Source: Streptomyces sp. WP-1 (GTDB lineage Bacteria; Actinomycetota; Actinomycetes; Streptomycetales; Streptomycetaceae). Taken from it: 64,000 nucleotides of DNA. Below the pieces are notes generated by a model. That model saw only the letters and a list, made by a program, of their open reading frames with translations, was not told where the DNA came from and searched no databases. Shown here one piece after another: positions 26,538 to 35,638 of this stretch (position 1 is its first letter; each line of letters begins with the position of its first letter). The stretch is taken from the NCBI RefSeq assembly GCF_030450125.1, contig NZ_CP123923.1:7411001-7475000 (forward strand), in the 5' to 3' direction. The position numbers and the translations under genes are program-made.

Positions 26538-26566
26538 TTGACAACCTACCGTGCCCACTTTACCTT
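26538..26566 (+). promoter_or_regulatory. Sigma-70-type promoter of the DHA2 efflux gene
   Basis: TTGACA (26538-26543), a 17-bp spacer, then TACCTT (26561-26566) match the streptomycete housekeeping consensus. The predicted transcript starts near 26573, about 30 bases before the GTG start. Confidence 0.6.
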
Positions 26567-26596
26567 CATCATAGAAATACTTCACCATGGAGGTAA
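26560..26596. promoter_or_regulatory. Candidate MarR operator overlapping the efflux promoter
   Basis: TTACCT (26560-26565) and AGGTAA (26591-26596) are inverted copies bracketing an AT-rich segment that covers the -10 box and predicted transcription start. Binding here by the divergent MarR protein would block the promoter. The wide arm spacing makes this tentative; the true operator may be a smaller site inside. Confidence 0.4.
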
Positions 26597-26601
26597 TTGG
26601 C

Positions 26602-28092
26602 GTGCGTGACCCGTTCCCCGCCCCTGACCGGACCACCGAGCCCTACCGATGGCGGTGGCTGATCCTGGCGGTGATGCTCGTCGCGGAGATCATGGATCTC
26701 CTGGACGCCTCGATCGTCAACGTCGCCGGTCCGGACCTGGAGAAATCACTCGGCGCCGGTCCCGTCGGCCTGCGGTGGGTGATCGGCGGCTACGCCCTCA
26801 CCCTCGGCGCCGGGCTCGTGCTCGGCGGCCGGCTCGGCGACCGCTATGGGCGGCGTCGCATGTTCCTGCTGGGCCTGACCGCCTTCACCGCCGCCTCGCT
26901 GCTGTGCGCCCTCGCGCCGGGCATCGGGTCGCTGATCGTCTTCCGGCTGGTGCAGGGCGCCGCCGGCGCGATGCTCCTGCCGCAGGGTCTCGGCCTGCTG
27001 CGCGAGAACTTCTCCGGTCCGGAACTCACCAAGGTCTTCGCGGTCTTCGGCCCCGTCCTCGGGCTCGGCGGCATCATCGGCCCGGTCCTCGGCGGCTTCC
27101 TCGTCGAGGGCGACTTCTTCGGCCTGGGCTGGCGGTCGGTGTTCCTGGTCAACCTGCCCATCGGCATCGCGGCCCTGATCGTCGCCGCGAAGTTCGTGCC
27201 GAGGAAGGCCGGTGACCGCACGGTGAGCGTCGACTCGGCCGGTGCGGCGCTGGTCGCGGCGTCCTGCGCGCTGCTCGTCCTGCCGCTGAACCAGGGGCAG
27301 GAGGACGGCTGGCCGCTGTGGACGTGGCTGTGCATGGCCGCCTCGGCCATCGGGTTCGCCCTGTTCGCCCTGCACCAGCGCCGTACCGCAGCGGCGGGCC
27401 GTGAGCCGCTGGTCGCCCCCGGCCTGCTGCGCAAACCCGCCTTCACCGTCGGGCTCGGCGGCATCGCCCTGTTCTTCGCCGGGCTCGTCGGCACTCAGCT
27501 CGTGCTGACCCTCTACCTCCAGATCGGCCGGCACTTCACCGCCGGTGACGCGGGACTCGGCAACCTGCCGCTCGCGGTGGGCACGGCCATCGGCGGCGCG
27601 GTCAGCGGCGCCGTCCTCGCCGACAGGATCGGCCGCAAGGTCCTCCAGACCGGCCCGCTCGTCCAGCTCGCCGGCGCGGCCCTGCTCTGGGCCGAACTCG
27701 ACGGCCTGACCCCGGGCTCGTTCACGATCTGGGACATCGCCCCCGGCGTGGCCGTCTCCGGTATCGGCGCCGGCATGGTCATCGCCGCCCTGTTCAGCTT
27801 CGTCCTCGCCGCCGTCGATGACGACGAGATCGGCTCCGCCTCCGGAGTCCTGTCCGCCGTCCAGTCCCTCGGCGGCTCCCTCGGCGTCGCCGTGTTCGGC
27901 TCCGTGTTCTTCGCCCGGGCCGAGACCGGCGACTTCGGCGGCGGCTTCCAGCGCGCCCTCATCGTCCAGGCGTGCCTCCTGGCCGCGTTCCTCGCCGTCA
28001 CCTTCCTGCTGCCCGAGCAGGGACGCCCCGAGAGCGAACAGCACGGCATCGCCGCGGACACCCCCTCCGACATGTCGCAGGCCGCCGGGTGA
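26602..28092 (+). CDS. MFS drug efflux transporter, DHA2 (14-TMS) family
   Basis: A 496-residue protein with about fourteen hydrophobic segments. DHA2 motifs are clear: LDASIVNVAGPDLEKSL near TM1, GGRLGDRYGRRRMFLLGL (motif A), RLVQGAAGAMLLPQGLGLL (motif B) and GPVLGGFLVEGDFFGLGWRS (motif C). GTG 26602 is preferred as start because GGAGGT lies 8 bases upstream; the ATG at 26587 would overlap that box. It exports hydrophobic compounds by proton antiport and is likely repressed by the divergent MarR protein. Confidence 0.9.
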   Translation: MRDPFPAPDRTTEPYRWRWLILAVMLVAEIMDLLDASIVNVAGPDLEKSLGAGPVGLRWVIGGYALTLGAGLVLGGRLGDRYGRRRMFLLGLTAFTAASLLCALAPGIGSLIVFRLVQGAAGAMLLPQGLGLLRENFSGPELTKVFAVFGPVLGLGGIIGPVLGGFLVEGDFFGLGWRSVFLVNLPIGIAALIVAAKFVPRKAGDRTVSVDSAGAALVAASCALLVLPLNQGQEDGWPLWTWLCMAASAIGFALFALHQRRTAAAGREPLVAPGLLRKPAFTVGLGGIALFFAGLVGTQLVLTLYLQIGRHFTAGDAGLGNLPLAVGTAIGGAVSGAVLADRIGRKVLQTGPLVQLAGAALLWAELDGLTPGSFTIWDIAPGVAVSGIGAGMVIAALFSFVLAAVDDDEIGSASGVLSAVQSLGGSLGVAVFGSVFFARAETGDFGGGFQRALIVQACLLAAFLAVTFLLPEQGRPESEQHGIAADTPSDMSQAAG

Positions 28093-28380
28093 CACCCCGC
28101 CGGAGACCGCCCGCACCGCGACGGCGGCTCCCGGCCGGACCGACCGGGCCGCCCCCGGGCGTGCCCCGAGAACCAAGGCCGTGCCCGGGACCCGGCCCGG
28201 CGCCTCCAGTGGCGGCTGCTCGCCGATCATGGCGCCGCGCTCCGCCGTCGAGACATCGCGGTCCCGGGGGTGGGTGGCCGTACGCCGGAAGCGGCACCCT
28301 CGCGGCCGTACGGCCCGTCCGCCGCGCGCGCTGGTGCCGCGGCCCCGGAGATACGAGCGCCCCGGCGTTAGCCCGCCGGA

Positions 28381-30168
28381 TCAGGGGGCGCCGGGCAGGC
28401 GCAGGGCCAGCAGGGCGATGTCGTCGGTGCTGCCGGCCGGCACCCGGGCCGACAACTGGTCGCACAGGGTGTCCAGCGATTCCTCCGCGAGGGCGAGGGC
28501 GTGGCGGCGCAGCCGTCGGAACCCGGTGTCCAGGTCGCTTCCGGGGACCTCGATCAGGCCGTCGGTGTAGAGCAGGAGTGTGGAGCCCGCGGGCAGGGCG
28601 TGGGCGGCGGTCGGCCGCTGGGCACCGCCGAACTGGGTTCCCAGCAGCAGCCCCTGACCGGCCTCCAGGTACTGCGCGTTGCCGTCGGGAGTCAGCAGCA
28701 GGGGCGGCGGGTGCCCGGCGCTCGTCCAGTACAGCGTCCACGGACCGGTGTCCGGGCCTTCCAGCCGGGCCAGGACGAGGGTGGCCATCGGCACGGTGGT
28801 GATGGCGTGCATGGCGCTGTCGAGACGGTCCACCACGGCACCGGTCGGCCCGGCGTGGTCCCAGGTGAGGGAGCGCAGTATGCCGTGCAGCTGCGCCATG
28901 CCGGCCGCCGCGGTCAGATCGTGGCCGACCACGTCGCCGATCACCAGGGCCAGGGTGCCGTCCCGGAGCGTGAACGCGTCGTACCAGTCGCCGCCGACCT
29001 GCGAACCGGCCGGCGCGGGCTGGTAACGAGCGGCCAGCTGGACCCGGCCGTGCCCGGGCAGCGGGGCGAGGAGATTGTGCTGCATGGCCTCGGCGACCTC
29101 GCGCTGGCGGCCGAACCGGCGGGCGTTGTCGATGACCAGGCCGACCCGGCGCCCGATGTCCCCGGCCACCTCCAGGTCACCGGTGCCGAAGGGCCGGGCC
29201 GGATCGGTACGCACCAGGGTCAGGGCGCCCGTTACCTGCCGTCTGGTGCCCAGCGGCACCGTGATGACGGAGGCCGCGCCCGTCGCCGTGAGGAAGGCGC
29301 TGTGCACGGCGGCCAGGGGGGAGCCGGGCAGTACGCCCGCGCCCGCCCGCTCCTGGAGCACGGGAGCGCCTCCGTGCAGCACCCGGACCAGGGGTGAGGC
29401 GGACGCCTCCCCGGCCGGTGGCGGAAGCTGACCGTGCCAGTCCTCCTGACCGGCGTCGCGGCCCTCGGGCCCCGTCACCGCCACCCGGTGCACCTGCCGG
29501 GGCCCGGCCAGGAGATCCACCGCCGCCCAGTCGGCGAGCCGGGGGACCAGGAGCCGGCTCAGCCGGGCGAGGGCCTCGTCCACCTCCAGGGTCTGCCCGA
29601 GCACATCGGTGATCTCCGCGACGAGGGTCAACCGTTCGGCAAGGCTCTCCAGCGCGCTCGTACGGGCGGCTCGTTCCGCCTGGTCCGTACGATCCGCCTG
29701 GTCCGTACGGTCCGCCCGCTCCGCAGGCGCCGAGCGCTCGCCGTGGGCACAGCGGTCGGCGGTGGTCCCGGCGACCAGGACGACCATCCCCTGGAGGACA
29801 CCGTCCCGGATCAGGGGGGTGGCCGACCACGAGACCGGGACGAGCCGTCCGTCACCCCGGAGCCACCAGTCGTCGCCGCGCGCCGAGCGCGCCCCGGCCG
29901 CGGCCCGCAGCAGCGGACAGTGTTCCCTCGGGATCCGCGCGCCTGCCGGGTCACGGTGGCACAGGTCGTGCAGATCCTGCCCGTGCATGGCCGTGGCCGG
30001 CCGGTCTAGCAGCCGCGCGGCGGCCGGGTTGACGGCGACGACGCGTCCCGCCGGGTCGGTCACGGCCACGGCCTTGTCCAGCTGCTCGACGACCCGGCGC
30101 CACAGGTCCGGATCCGTCGCCGACAGCCACTTCCGGTGTTCTCCGTCCGGCCTCATGCCCTCCACCAC
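28381..30168 (-). CDS. PAS-GAF-SpoIIE (PP2C-type) serine phosphatase
   Basis: A 595-residue signalling protein: a PAS domain (about 20-130, with DKAVAVTDPAGRVVAVNPAAARLLDRP), a short Ala/Asp/Arg linker containing repeated DRTDQA units, a GAF domain (about 180-340) and a C-terminal SpoIIE phosphatase (VGGDWYDAFTLRDGTLALVIGDVVGHD, then AGHPPPLLL and TDGLIEVPG). Such proteins dephosphorylate STAS anti-anti-sigma factors to release sigma-B-like factors. A GTG at 30168 with GAGGAAGGG 9 bases upstream is preferred over the ATG at 30156, whose SD would be too close. STAS-containing partner candidates lie 6 kb away. Confidence 0.88.
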   Translation of the reverse strand: MVEGMRPDGEHRKWLSATDPDLWRRVVEQLDKAVAVTDPAGRVVAVNPAAARLLDRPATAMHGQDLHDLCHRDPAGARIPREHCPLLRAAAGARSARGDDWWLRGDGRLVPVSWSATPLIRDGVLQGMVVLVAGTTADRCAHGERSAPAERADRTDQADRTDQAERAARTSALESLAERLTLVAEITDVLGQTLEVDEALARLSRLLVPRLADWAAVDLLAGPRQVHRVAVTGPEGRDAGQEDWHGQLPPPAGEASASPLVRVLHGGAPVLQERAGAGVLPGSPLAAVHSAFLTATGAASVITVPLGTRRQVTGALTLVRTDPARPFGTGDLEVAGDIGRRVGLVIDNARRFGRQREVAEAMQHNLLAPLPGHGRVQLAARYQPAPAGSQVGGDWYDAFTLRDGTLALVIGDVVGHDLTAAAGMAQLHGILRSLTWDHAGPTGAVVDRLDSAMHAITTVPMATLVLARLEGPDTGPWTLYWTSAGHPPPLLLTPDGNAQYLEAGQGLLLGTQFGGAQRPTAAHALPAGSTLLLYTDGLIEVPGSDLDTGFRRLRRHALALAEESLDTLCDQLSARVPAGSTDDIALLALRLPGAP

Positions 30169-30518
30169 ACCACACTGCCCTTCCTCGCGGGCCGTACTCC
30201 GCCACCGGGATCCGGCGCGCGGCGCACCGGAACTCCGCTGCTCCGATGGTCCCGTTCGGGAACCCGGCCGTACGGTTGCCACGGCGGCCCTGGACGAGCG
30301 GCGCCCTCCGCACCCGGGCGGGACGGCGGGAGAGTTGAGGCCGTCCCCCCCCCCGGGTGCGGCGGGCCCCCGGAGACCCGGTGCGGGAGACCGACCGTAT
30401 GGCCGGCCTGGTCCGGTGAGGAGATGCGGGACGTCGCCGCCTGAGCCGTACGTACGGGCCCGGGGGCGTCGGCACGGTTCCTCGCGGCCCCTGGGCACGG
30501 CGGCCCCCGTCGGCTATT
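30169..30518. other. 350-bp gap between the phosphatase and MerR genes
   Basis: No gene recognised. It contains a run of ten C residues (30345-30354), a spot prone to length variation or sequencing error. Confidence 0.4.
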
Positions 30519-30881
30519 TCACCCGGAGCCGGAGCCGGAGCCGGAGCCGGTGTCGCCCGCCGCCTCGTCGGCGGCACGGCGGTACTCGGCGTTGATGCGC
30601 TGCGCTTCCTCCAGCTGGTCCTCAAGAATGACGATCCGGCACGCGGCCTCGATCGGGGTCCCCTTGTCCACGAGTTCGCGGGCGCGAGCGGCGATCCGCA
30701 GCTGGTACCGCGAATACCGGCGGTGTCCCCCCTCCGAGCGGAGCGGAGTGATCAGCCGGGCGTCGCCGACGGCGCGCAGGAAGGCCGGGGTGGTGCCGAG
30801 CATCTCGGCCGCCCGGCCCATCGTGTACGCGGGGTAGTCGTCGTCGTCCAGACGATCATTCAGGGGATTGTCCGATGTCAT
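30519..30881 (-). CDS. Small MerR-type transcriptional regulator
   Basis: A 120-residue protein whose MerR winged helix reads YTMGRAAEMLGTTPAFLRAVGDARLITPLRSEGGHRRYS, followed by a coiled-coil dimerisation helix (IEAACRIVILEDQLEEAQRINAEYRRAADE). There is no effector domain. The ATG at 30881 has GAGGTGA. The C-terminal tail GSGSGSGSG comes from a GCCGGA microsatellite (30527-30555). Similar single-domain regulators are common near streptomycete stress and cold-shock genes; the target may be the neighbouring GvpU-like gene. Confidence 0.85.
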   Translation of the reverse strand: MTSDNPLNDRLDDDDYPAYTMGRAAEMLGTTPAFLRAVGDARLITPLRSEGGHRRYSRYQLRIAARARELVDKGTPIEAACRIVILEDQLEEAQRINAEYRRAADEAAGDTGSGSGSGSG

Positions 30882-31042
30882 GTCACCTCGCTGTGCAACG
30901 CGTCGAGGGGCCCGGCGCCGTACGGCACCAGGGCCCCGGGGAAGATTCAACACCATCGGCCGTCCCCGCCGCCGCCCCGGACCTTCTCGTTCCGGTGCCC
31001 GGCCCGGCGGAAGGAAGCGGGGACTGAATAAACTCTGCTGTC

Positions 31043-31417
31043 ATGTGGAACCCTGATGAGTTGCTCATGGCCATTGCCGCCGCGGTGGAGTCCGAGCGAA
31101 GCAATCAGATGTCGATGACCGTGGTCGTCGGCGGCGCCGTGATCACCGGTCGGCTGGCTCCCGAGGCCGTATGGCGGGAGCGGGTGGCGGAGGTGCTGAA
31201 GGACTCGGACCGTCTCGGCCCGTTCTCCGACGTCTTCGCGCGGCGACCGCCGCACAGCCGGCCCGGTCGCGAGGAGGCGCCCGCGTACCTGCACTTCCAT
31301 CTCGCCCGGATCCTTCAGGGCAGCCTCGGGATCCCGCAGTCGGGCGGGATGTACCGGGTGGCCGTCAAGGACGTGAGCGCGTGGACCGTGGGCGACCTCA
31401 CCTACGTCGACCAGTGA
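31043..31417 (+). CDS. GvpU-like small protein
   Basis: A 124-residue soluble protein. The segment MTVVVGGAVITGRLAPEAVWRERVAEVLKDSD and the late YLHFHLARILQ... GMYRVAVKDVSAWTVGDL resemble the accessory gas-vesicle protein GvpU, with the GAVITGxL strand and a C-terminal beta-strand. No other gas-vesicle gene is in the window, so a different role (stress regulation) is likely. The start lacks a good ribosome site; ATG 31067 is an alternative. It is divergent from the MerR gene. Confidence 0.5.
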   Translation: MWNPDELLMAIAAAVESERSNQMSMTVVVGGAVITGRLAPEAVWRERVAEVLKDSDRLGPFSDVFARRPPHSRPGREEAPAYLHFHLARILQGSLGIPQSGGMYRVAVKDVSAWTVGDLTYVDQ

Positions 31418-31464
31418 GGCGCCGTCTCCGGGGCGGTGGTGTCTCCCGGGCGGTGACATAGCGG

Positions 31465-31500
31465 TGGGGGCTCTGCCGACGCGCGTCGGCAGAGCCCCCA
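31465..31500. terminator. Strong bidirectional hairpin terminator
   Basis: A perfect 16-bp stem (31465-31480 with 31485-31500) with a GCGC loop lies 47 bases after the GvpU-like stop and downstream of the convergent CBS gene. No T-tract on either side. Confidence 0.75.
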
Positions 31501-31668
31501 CCGGGGGACCGAGATGGTGGTCCGCTCCTCGCCAGGCCGAACGGATACCGGGCGACGACACAGCGCACGAAGCCATGGAGGCCGCCACACCCGGCTCCGC
31601 GAAACGGGGCAGGCCTCACAGGGGAGCGGTCGCGGGAGGAGTCGTGACGGGCCCTCAGGCCAGGTGGA

Positions 31669-32025
31669 TCAGGACGACACGGCGAGGACGCCCGGAACCC
31701 GGCCGTACGTACCGCGGCCACCGGTGCGGGCCCCGGCGCGGGAGCCGAGCGGGGGCAGGGAGCCGCCGAGGACGTCCCGCAGACGGATACGGTCCGTGTA
31801 CGCGGCACTCTCGCGCAGCACGGTGAGCCCGACCAGGGTGATCAAACCCGTGCTCCGGTCGTCCCCGTCGCACACGGTCAGGTAGTCGACCCGCGCGCCC
31901 GCCATGAGGGCCAGAGCCACCTCGACGGTCATGTCGTCCGGCACCCGGGGACCACCGGGTCCCGCGATGTCGTCAACCGTGGTCACGCGTACTACGTCGC
32001 GGTAGTGCGTCCGCGCTGGCGTCAA
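31669..32025 (-). CDS. CBS-domain protein
   Basis: A 118-residue protein containing a CBS motif: VTTVDDIAGPGGPRVPDDMTVEVALALMAGARVDYLTVCDGDDRSTGLITLVGL. CBS modules bind adenine nucleotides. It starts at TTG 32025, supported by AAGGAG at 6-7 bases. Only one clear CBS unit is present, so it probably dimerises. It lies directly downstream of the DEAD-box helicase gene, an association also familiar in other streptomycetes, suggesting an energy- or cold-linked RNA function. Confidence 0.75.
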   Translation of the reverse strand: MTPARTHYRDVVRVTTVDDIAGPGGPRVPDDMTVEVALALMAGARVDYLTVCDGDDRSTGLITLVGLTVLRESAAYTDRIRLRDVLGGSLPPLGSRAGARTGGRGTYGRVPGVLAVSS

Positions 32026-32165
32026 GAGGGTCTCCTTCGGGAGGGGCCGGTCGGCTCGGTGGCCGGTGCGGTCGCCGAGAGGCCGCGGGGCGCGCGGTCG
32101 TCGGACGTGCGCGGTGGTGCGGTTGTCGTAAGGCCGCAGGGTCGCGGTTGTCGAAGCCCCCGGGG

Positions 32166-33671
32166 CTACCGGGAGGCCATGGCGGCTCCGGGGGCCGCGC
32201 CGGCCCGGGTGGCAGTGCCGTCCCCGGACTGTCGCCGTGCCCCGCGGCCCGTCCCGGCACCGCCCGGCCGGCCCTGACCGGCACGGCTCCGGCGGTACCG
32301 GGACCGCGAGGACGTGGGCCGGGCACGTTCCACGACCGGCGCGGTGATGACCACGGGAATGCCGGAGGGGGCCTGCGCGCCCGTGATGCGGCTCAGCTCC
32401 GCCTCGCCCGAGCGGACCGGGGTGACCTGCGGGGTGATACCGGCCGAGGCCATCAGCCGGGTCATGCCCCGGCGCTGGCCGGGGGTCACGAGGGTGACGA
32501 CACTGCCGGACTCACCGGCGCGGGCCGTCCGCCCGCCACGGTGCAGGTAATCCTTGTGGTCGCTGGGCGGATCGACGTTGACGACCAGGTCGAGGCTGTC
32601 GACGTGGATACCCCGGGCCGCGACGTTGGTGGCCACCAGGACGGTGACGTGTCCGTCCTTGAACTGGGCCAGGGTCCGGGTGCGTTGCGGCTGGGACCTG
32701 CCGCCGTGCAGGGCCGCGGCGCGGACACCGCTGTCCAGCAGGTGCTTGGTCAGCCGGTCCACGGCGTGCTTGGTGTCCAGGAACATGATGACCCGGCCGT
32801 CCCTGGCCGCGATCTCGGTGGTCGTGCGGTGCTTGTCCGTGTCGTGCACATGGAGGATGTGGTGCTCCATCGTGCTGACGGCACCGGCCGACGGGTCGAC
32901 CGAGTGGACCACCGGGTCGCTCAGATAGCGGCGGACCAGCCGGTCGACGTTGCGGTCCAGGGTGGCCGAGAACAGCATCCGCTGGCCGCCGGGGCGCACC
33001 AGGTCGAGCAGGGCGGTGACCTGCGGCATGAAGCCCATGTCGGTCATCTGGTCGGCCTCGTCGAGCACCGTGATGCCGACGTCGTCGAGCCGGCAGTCCC
33101 CGCGGTCGATGAGGTCCTTGAGCCGTCCGGGCGTGGCGACCACCACCTCCGCGCCGGTACGGAGCGCACCGGCCTGCCTGCCGAGGGACATGCCGCCGAC
33201 GACGGTGGCGAGCCGCAGCCGCACGGACCGGGCGTAGGGGGCGAGCGCGTCGGTGACCTGCTGCGCCAGTTCCCGGGTGGGGACGAGGACCAGGGCCAGT
33301 GGCCGGCGCGGCTCGGCGCGTCGCCCAGCTGTGCGGGCCAGCACCGGGAGCCCGAAGGCCAGGGTCTTGCCCGACCCGGTGCGACCGCGCCCGAGCACGT
33401 CCCGGCCGGCCAGGGAGTTCGGCAGGGTCGCCGCCTGGATCGGGAACGGTACGCTCACGCCTTCCTGCCCGAGGGTGCTCAGCAACTGCCTCGGCATGGC
33501 GAGATCGGCGAAGGCGTCGACGGCGGGCAACGCGGGTGTGACGGTCACCGGCAGTGCGAACTCACCCTGGAGGGGCTGTCGCTTTCCGGCCCCGCCGGAC
33601 CCGCCGGAGCGGCGCGCGGCGGAACTTCCTCCGAAGCGGTTGTACGTTCGAGTCGTGCGTGTGCGGTTCAT
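32166..33671 (-). CDS. DEAD-box ATP-dependent RNA helicase
   Basis: The 501-residue protein has all superfamily 2 motifs: Q-motif around Gln79 (FPIQAATLP), Walker A GRTGSGKT (96-103), PTRELA, TPGRL, VLDEAD, SAT, and in the second RecA domain VATNVAARGIHV and HRGGRTAR. N- and C-terminal tails are Arg/Gly-rich and probably bind RNA. ATG 33671 has GAGGAAGG upstream. Together with the cold-shock gene just upstream on the same strand it forms a cold-adaptation set. Confidence 0.93.
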   Translation of the reverse strand: MNRTRTTRTYNRFGGSSAARRSGGSGGAGKRQPLQGEFALPVTVTPALPAVDAFADLAMPRQLLSTLGQEGVSVPFPIQAATLPNSLAGRDVLGRGRTGSGKTLAFGLPVLARTAGRRAEPRRPLALVLVPTRELAQQVTDALAPYARSVRLRLATVVGGMSLGRQAGALRTGAEVVVATPGRLKDLIDRGDCRLDDVGITVLDEADQMTDMGFMPQVTALLDLVRPGGQRMLFSATLDRNVDRLVRRYLSDPVVHSVDPSAGAVSTMEHHILHVHDTDKHRTTTEIAARDGRVIMFLDTKHAVDRLTKHLLDSGVRAAALHGGRSQPQRTRTLAQFKDGHVTVLVATNVAARGIHVDSLDLVVNVDPPSDHKDYLHRGGRTARAGESGSVVTLVTPGQRRGMTRLMASAGITPQVTPVRSGEAELSRITGAQAPSGIPVVITAPVVERARPTSSRSRYRRSRAGQGRPGGAGTGRGARRQSGDGTATRAGAAPGAAMASR

Positions 33672-33777
33672 GCGGAACCTTCCTCGATGCGGGCGCGTGT
33701 CAAGGAATTTCCGCAGCAGAAGGAGCGGCGCAGAGAATCGCGAGAACGAGCCGAAAAGCAGGGTCGGATCGACCCTG

Positions 33778-33822
33778 AAAAAAACGAGCTGGGGCCCGCA
33801 CCCCAAGGTGCGGGCCCCAGCT
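33778..33822 (-). terminator. Intrinsic terminator of the cold-shock gene
   Basis: On the minus strand a perfect 16-bp GC-rich stem (33822-33807 with 33802-33787, loop of 4) is followed by CG and seven T residues (33784-33778). It is a textbook rho-independent terminator, located 27 bases after the cold-shock stop and before the helicase gene. Confidence 0.9.
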
Positions 33823-33848
33823 GTGAAGTATGCGTCAGTGCCGCTGTG

Positions 33849-34052
33849 TCAGGCGGGAACGATGTTCTCGGCCGTCGGGCCCTTCTGGCCCTGCGCGATG
33901 TCGAACGACACCTTCTGGCCTTCCTGGAGCTCGCGGAAGCCCTGGGCGGCGATGTTCGAGTAGTGGGCGAAGACGTCGGGGCCGCCGCCGTCCTGCTCGA
34001 TGAAGCCGAAGCCCTTTTCCGCGTTGAACCACTTCACGGTGCCAGTAGCCAT
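33849..34052 (-). CDS. Cold-shock protein (CspA family)
   Basis: A 67-residue OB-fold protein with RNP1 KGFGFI and RNP2 VFAHY. It begins [17 protein letters not shown], so the ATG at 34052 with AAGGGA upstream is the start. It is a nucleic-acid chaperone. The paralogue at 44222 is about 80% similar by eye. The roughly 250-bp region upstream to the phosphatase gene probably contains its long 5' leader. Confidence 0.93.
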   Translation of the reverse strand: MATGTVKWFNAEKGFGFIEQDGGGPDVFAHYSNIAAQGFRELQEGQKVSFDIAQGQKGPTAENIVPA

Positions 34053-34309
34053 TTTGTTTCCCTTCGGAGACGGTGTCGGGAACACGCCCTGTGCGTATTC
34101 CGTGTCGCCGTGATGATCGGCCGTCGGAAATAACTTCTGGCAACCACACCTGCAACTGATGACGACAGTAGCACGTCGATGGCGGCCCGATCACGAGAAT
34201 ATTTCTGTGCGGAGTGCGGCCGCAGGAATAGTCATCGGGCACCGCAGTGATTTCTCATGTCGCCACTACAGATATTGAAAACGGGCGAGGCGGGTGCCCG
34301 GCGGCACGG

Positions 34310-35571
34310 TCAGCCGCGCCACTCCACCAGGAGCAGCGTGGCGTCGTCGGTGGTGTGTCCGCCGCGCGCTCGCTCGAGATGGCGGGACAGGCAGCGCACC
34401 ACCGCCCGGATCCCGCGGCCGGTCCTCTCCAGGTGATTCACCCGGTCGACCAACTGCTCCTCCCCGAACGGCTCTCACCCGCCGTGTGTTCCTCGGTCAG
34501 CCCGTCGGTGAAGCAGAGGAGGCGGTCTCCCGGTTCCAGCCTCGCCTCGCTCATCCGCGGGTCCGGACCGCCGAAGCCGACCGGGAGGGTCGTCGGGCCC
34601 GTCAGCCGGCATGCGACACGGTGATCTCGTACGAGCATCGGCGGCGGGTGCCCGGCGTCGACCCATTGCAGATGGCCCGTCGCGGTGTCCAGCTGCATCA
34701 TCTGCGCGGTGACGAAGTGTTCGGAGCCGAACTGGTCCGCCACGGCGCGGTCCATGAAGGAGTAGATCTCCGGCAGCCCGATCCCGGCGCGGTGGGCATG
34801 CCGGTAGGCGCCGATGGTCACGGTGGCCATCGTGGCCGCGTCCAGGCCGTGCCCCATCGCGTCGATCATGGCCACATGGAGGACGTCGCCGTTGAGGGCG
34901 TAGTCGAAGCCGTCACCCGCCACGTCGTAGGCGGGCTCCAGGATCCCGGCCACCGCGATGCGCGGCATGATCATCGCCAGCGGTGGCAGCAGGGCCCACT
35001 GGATCTCGGCGGCGACGCTCATCGGTTCGCCGCGTCGTACCCCGAAGAAGAGGTCGGAGTAGCCGTGCTTGGTCACCAGCAGATCGGCGACCAGAGCGGC
35101 GATCCTGTGCAGCAGGCGGCGGTCGCCGTCGTCGACGCTGTCCAGCGTCACCGCCATGACCCCGACCTGATCCCCGCCGTCCAGCAGCGGCAGATGGACC
35201 CGCACCCCGTCGGCCTCGGCCGCCTCGACGGGCCGGGCGTCGAGAAAGCAGCGGCCCGCTTCGGAGCCGTCGATCCGGTGCGGTTCCCCGCCCACGAGGC
35301 CGTCACCGGGCAGCGGGGCCGGCAGCAGCTGGCCGTAGTCCTGCAGCAGCACCTGGGGTCGGCGGGCCCCGAGCCGTTCCACCACGTCGGCGACCAGGGG
35401 ACCGATGAGGTGGGGCGGCAGCTCGTGCGCGCTGTCGAGGATCTGTCCGAGAAGAGTTTCCCCGAAGCTCTCGGAGCGGTCCGCGCGCCGTCCCGCCGTC
35501 GCCTTTCCCCCGCTGTGGTTCGCCTTGCGCGGGAGGCCGGGCAGGGATGACAAAGGGTCTGTCGGTGCCAT
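34310..35571 (-). pseudogene. SpoIIE-type PP2C phosphatase with a C-terminal frameshift
   Basis: From ATG 35571 the frame encodes a GAF-like N-terminal half and a SpoIIE catalytic core (QWALLPPLAM, GDGFDYALNGDVLHVAMIDAMGHG, DAGHPPPMLV, CFTDGLTEEHTAG). Just after TAG (near 34482) the frame runs into ESRSGRSSWSTG and a stop at 34438. One base over, the natural C terminus continues as EPFGEEQLVDRVNHLERTGR to RGGHTTDDATLLLVEWRG with a stop at 34310-34312, including the metal-binding TDD. A single missing base (GGTGAGAG for GGTGGAGAG) explains it. It is either a recent mutation or a sequencing error; the truncated form would lack the last catalytic Asp. Confidence 0.8.
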
Positions 35572-35638
35572 CGCTCCATCACGGGGTCGTCGACGCCCGG
35601 TCCCGCCGGTCGGACGGGACCGGCCGGCTCCGGTTGCT

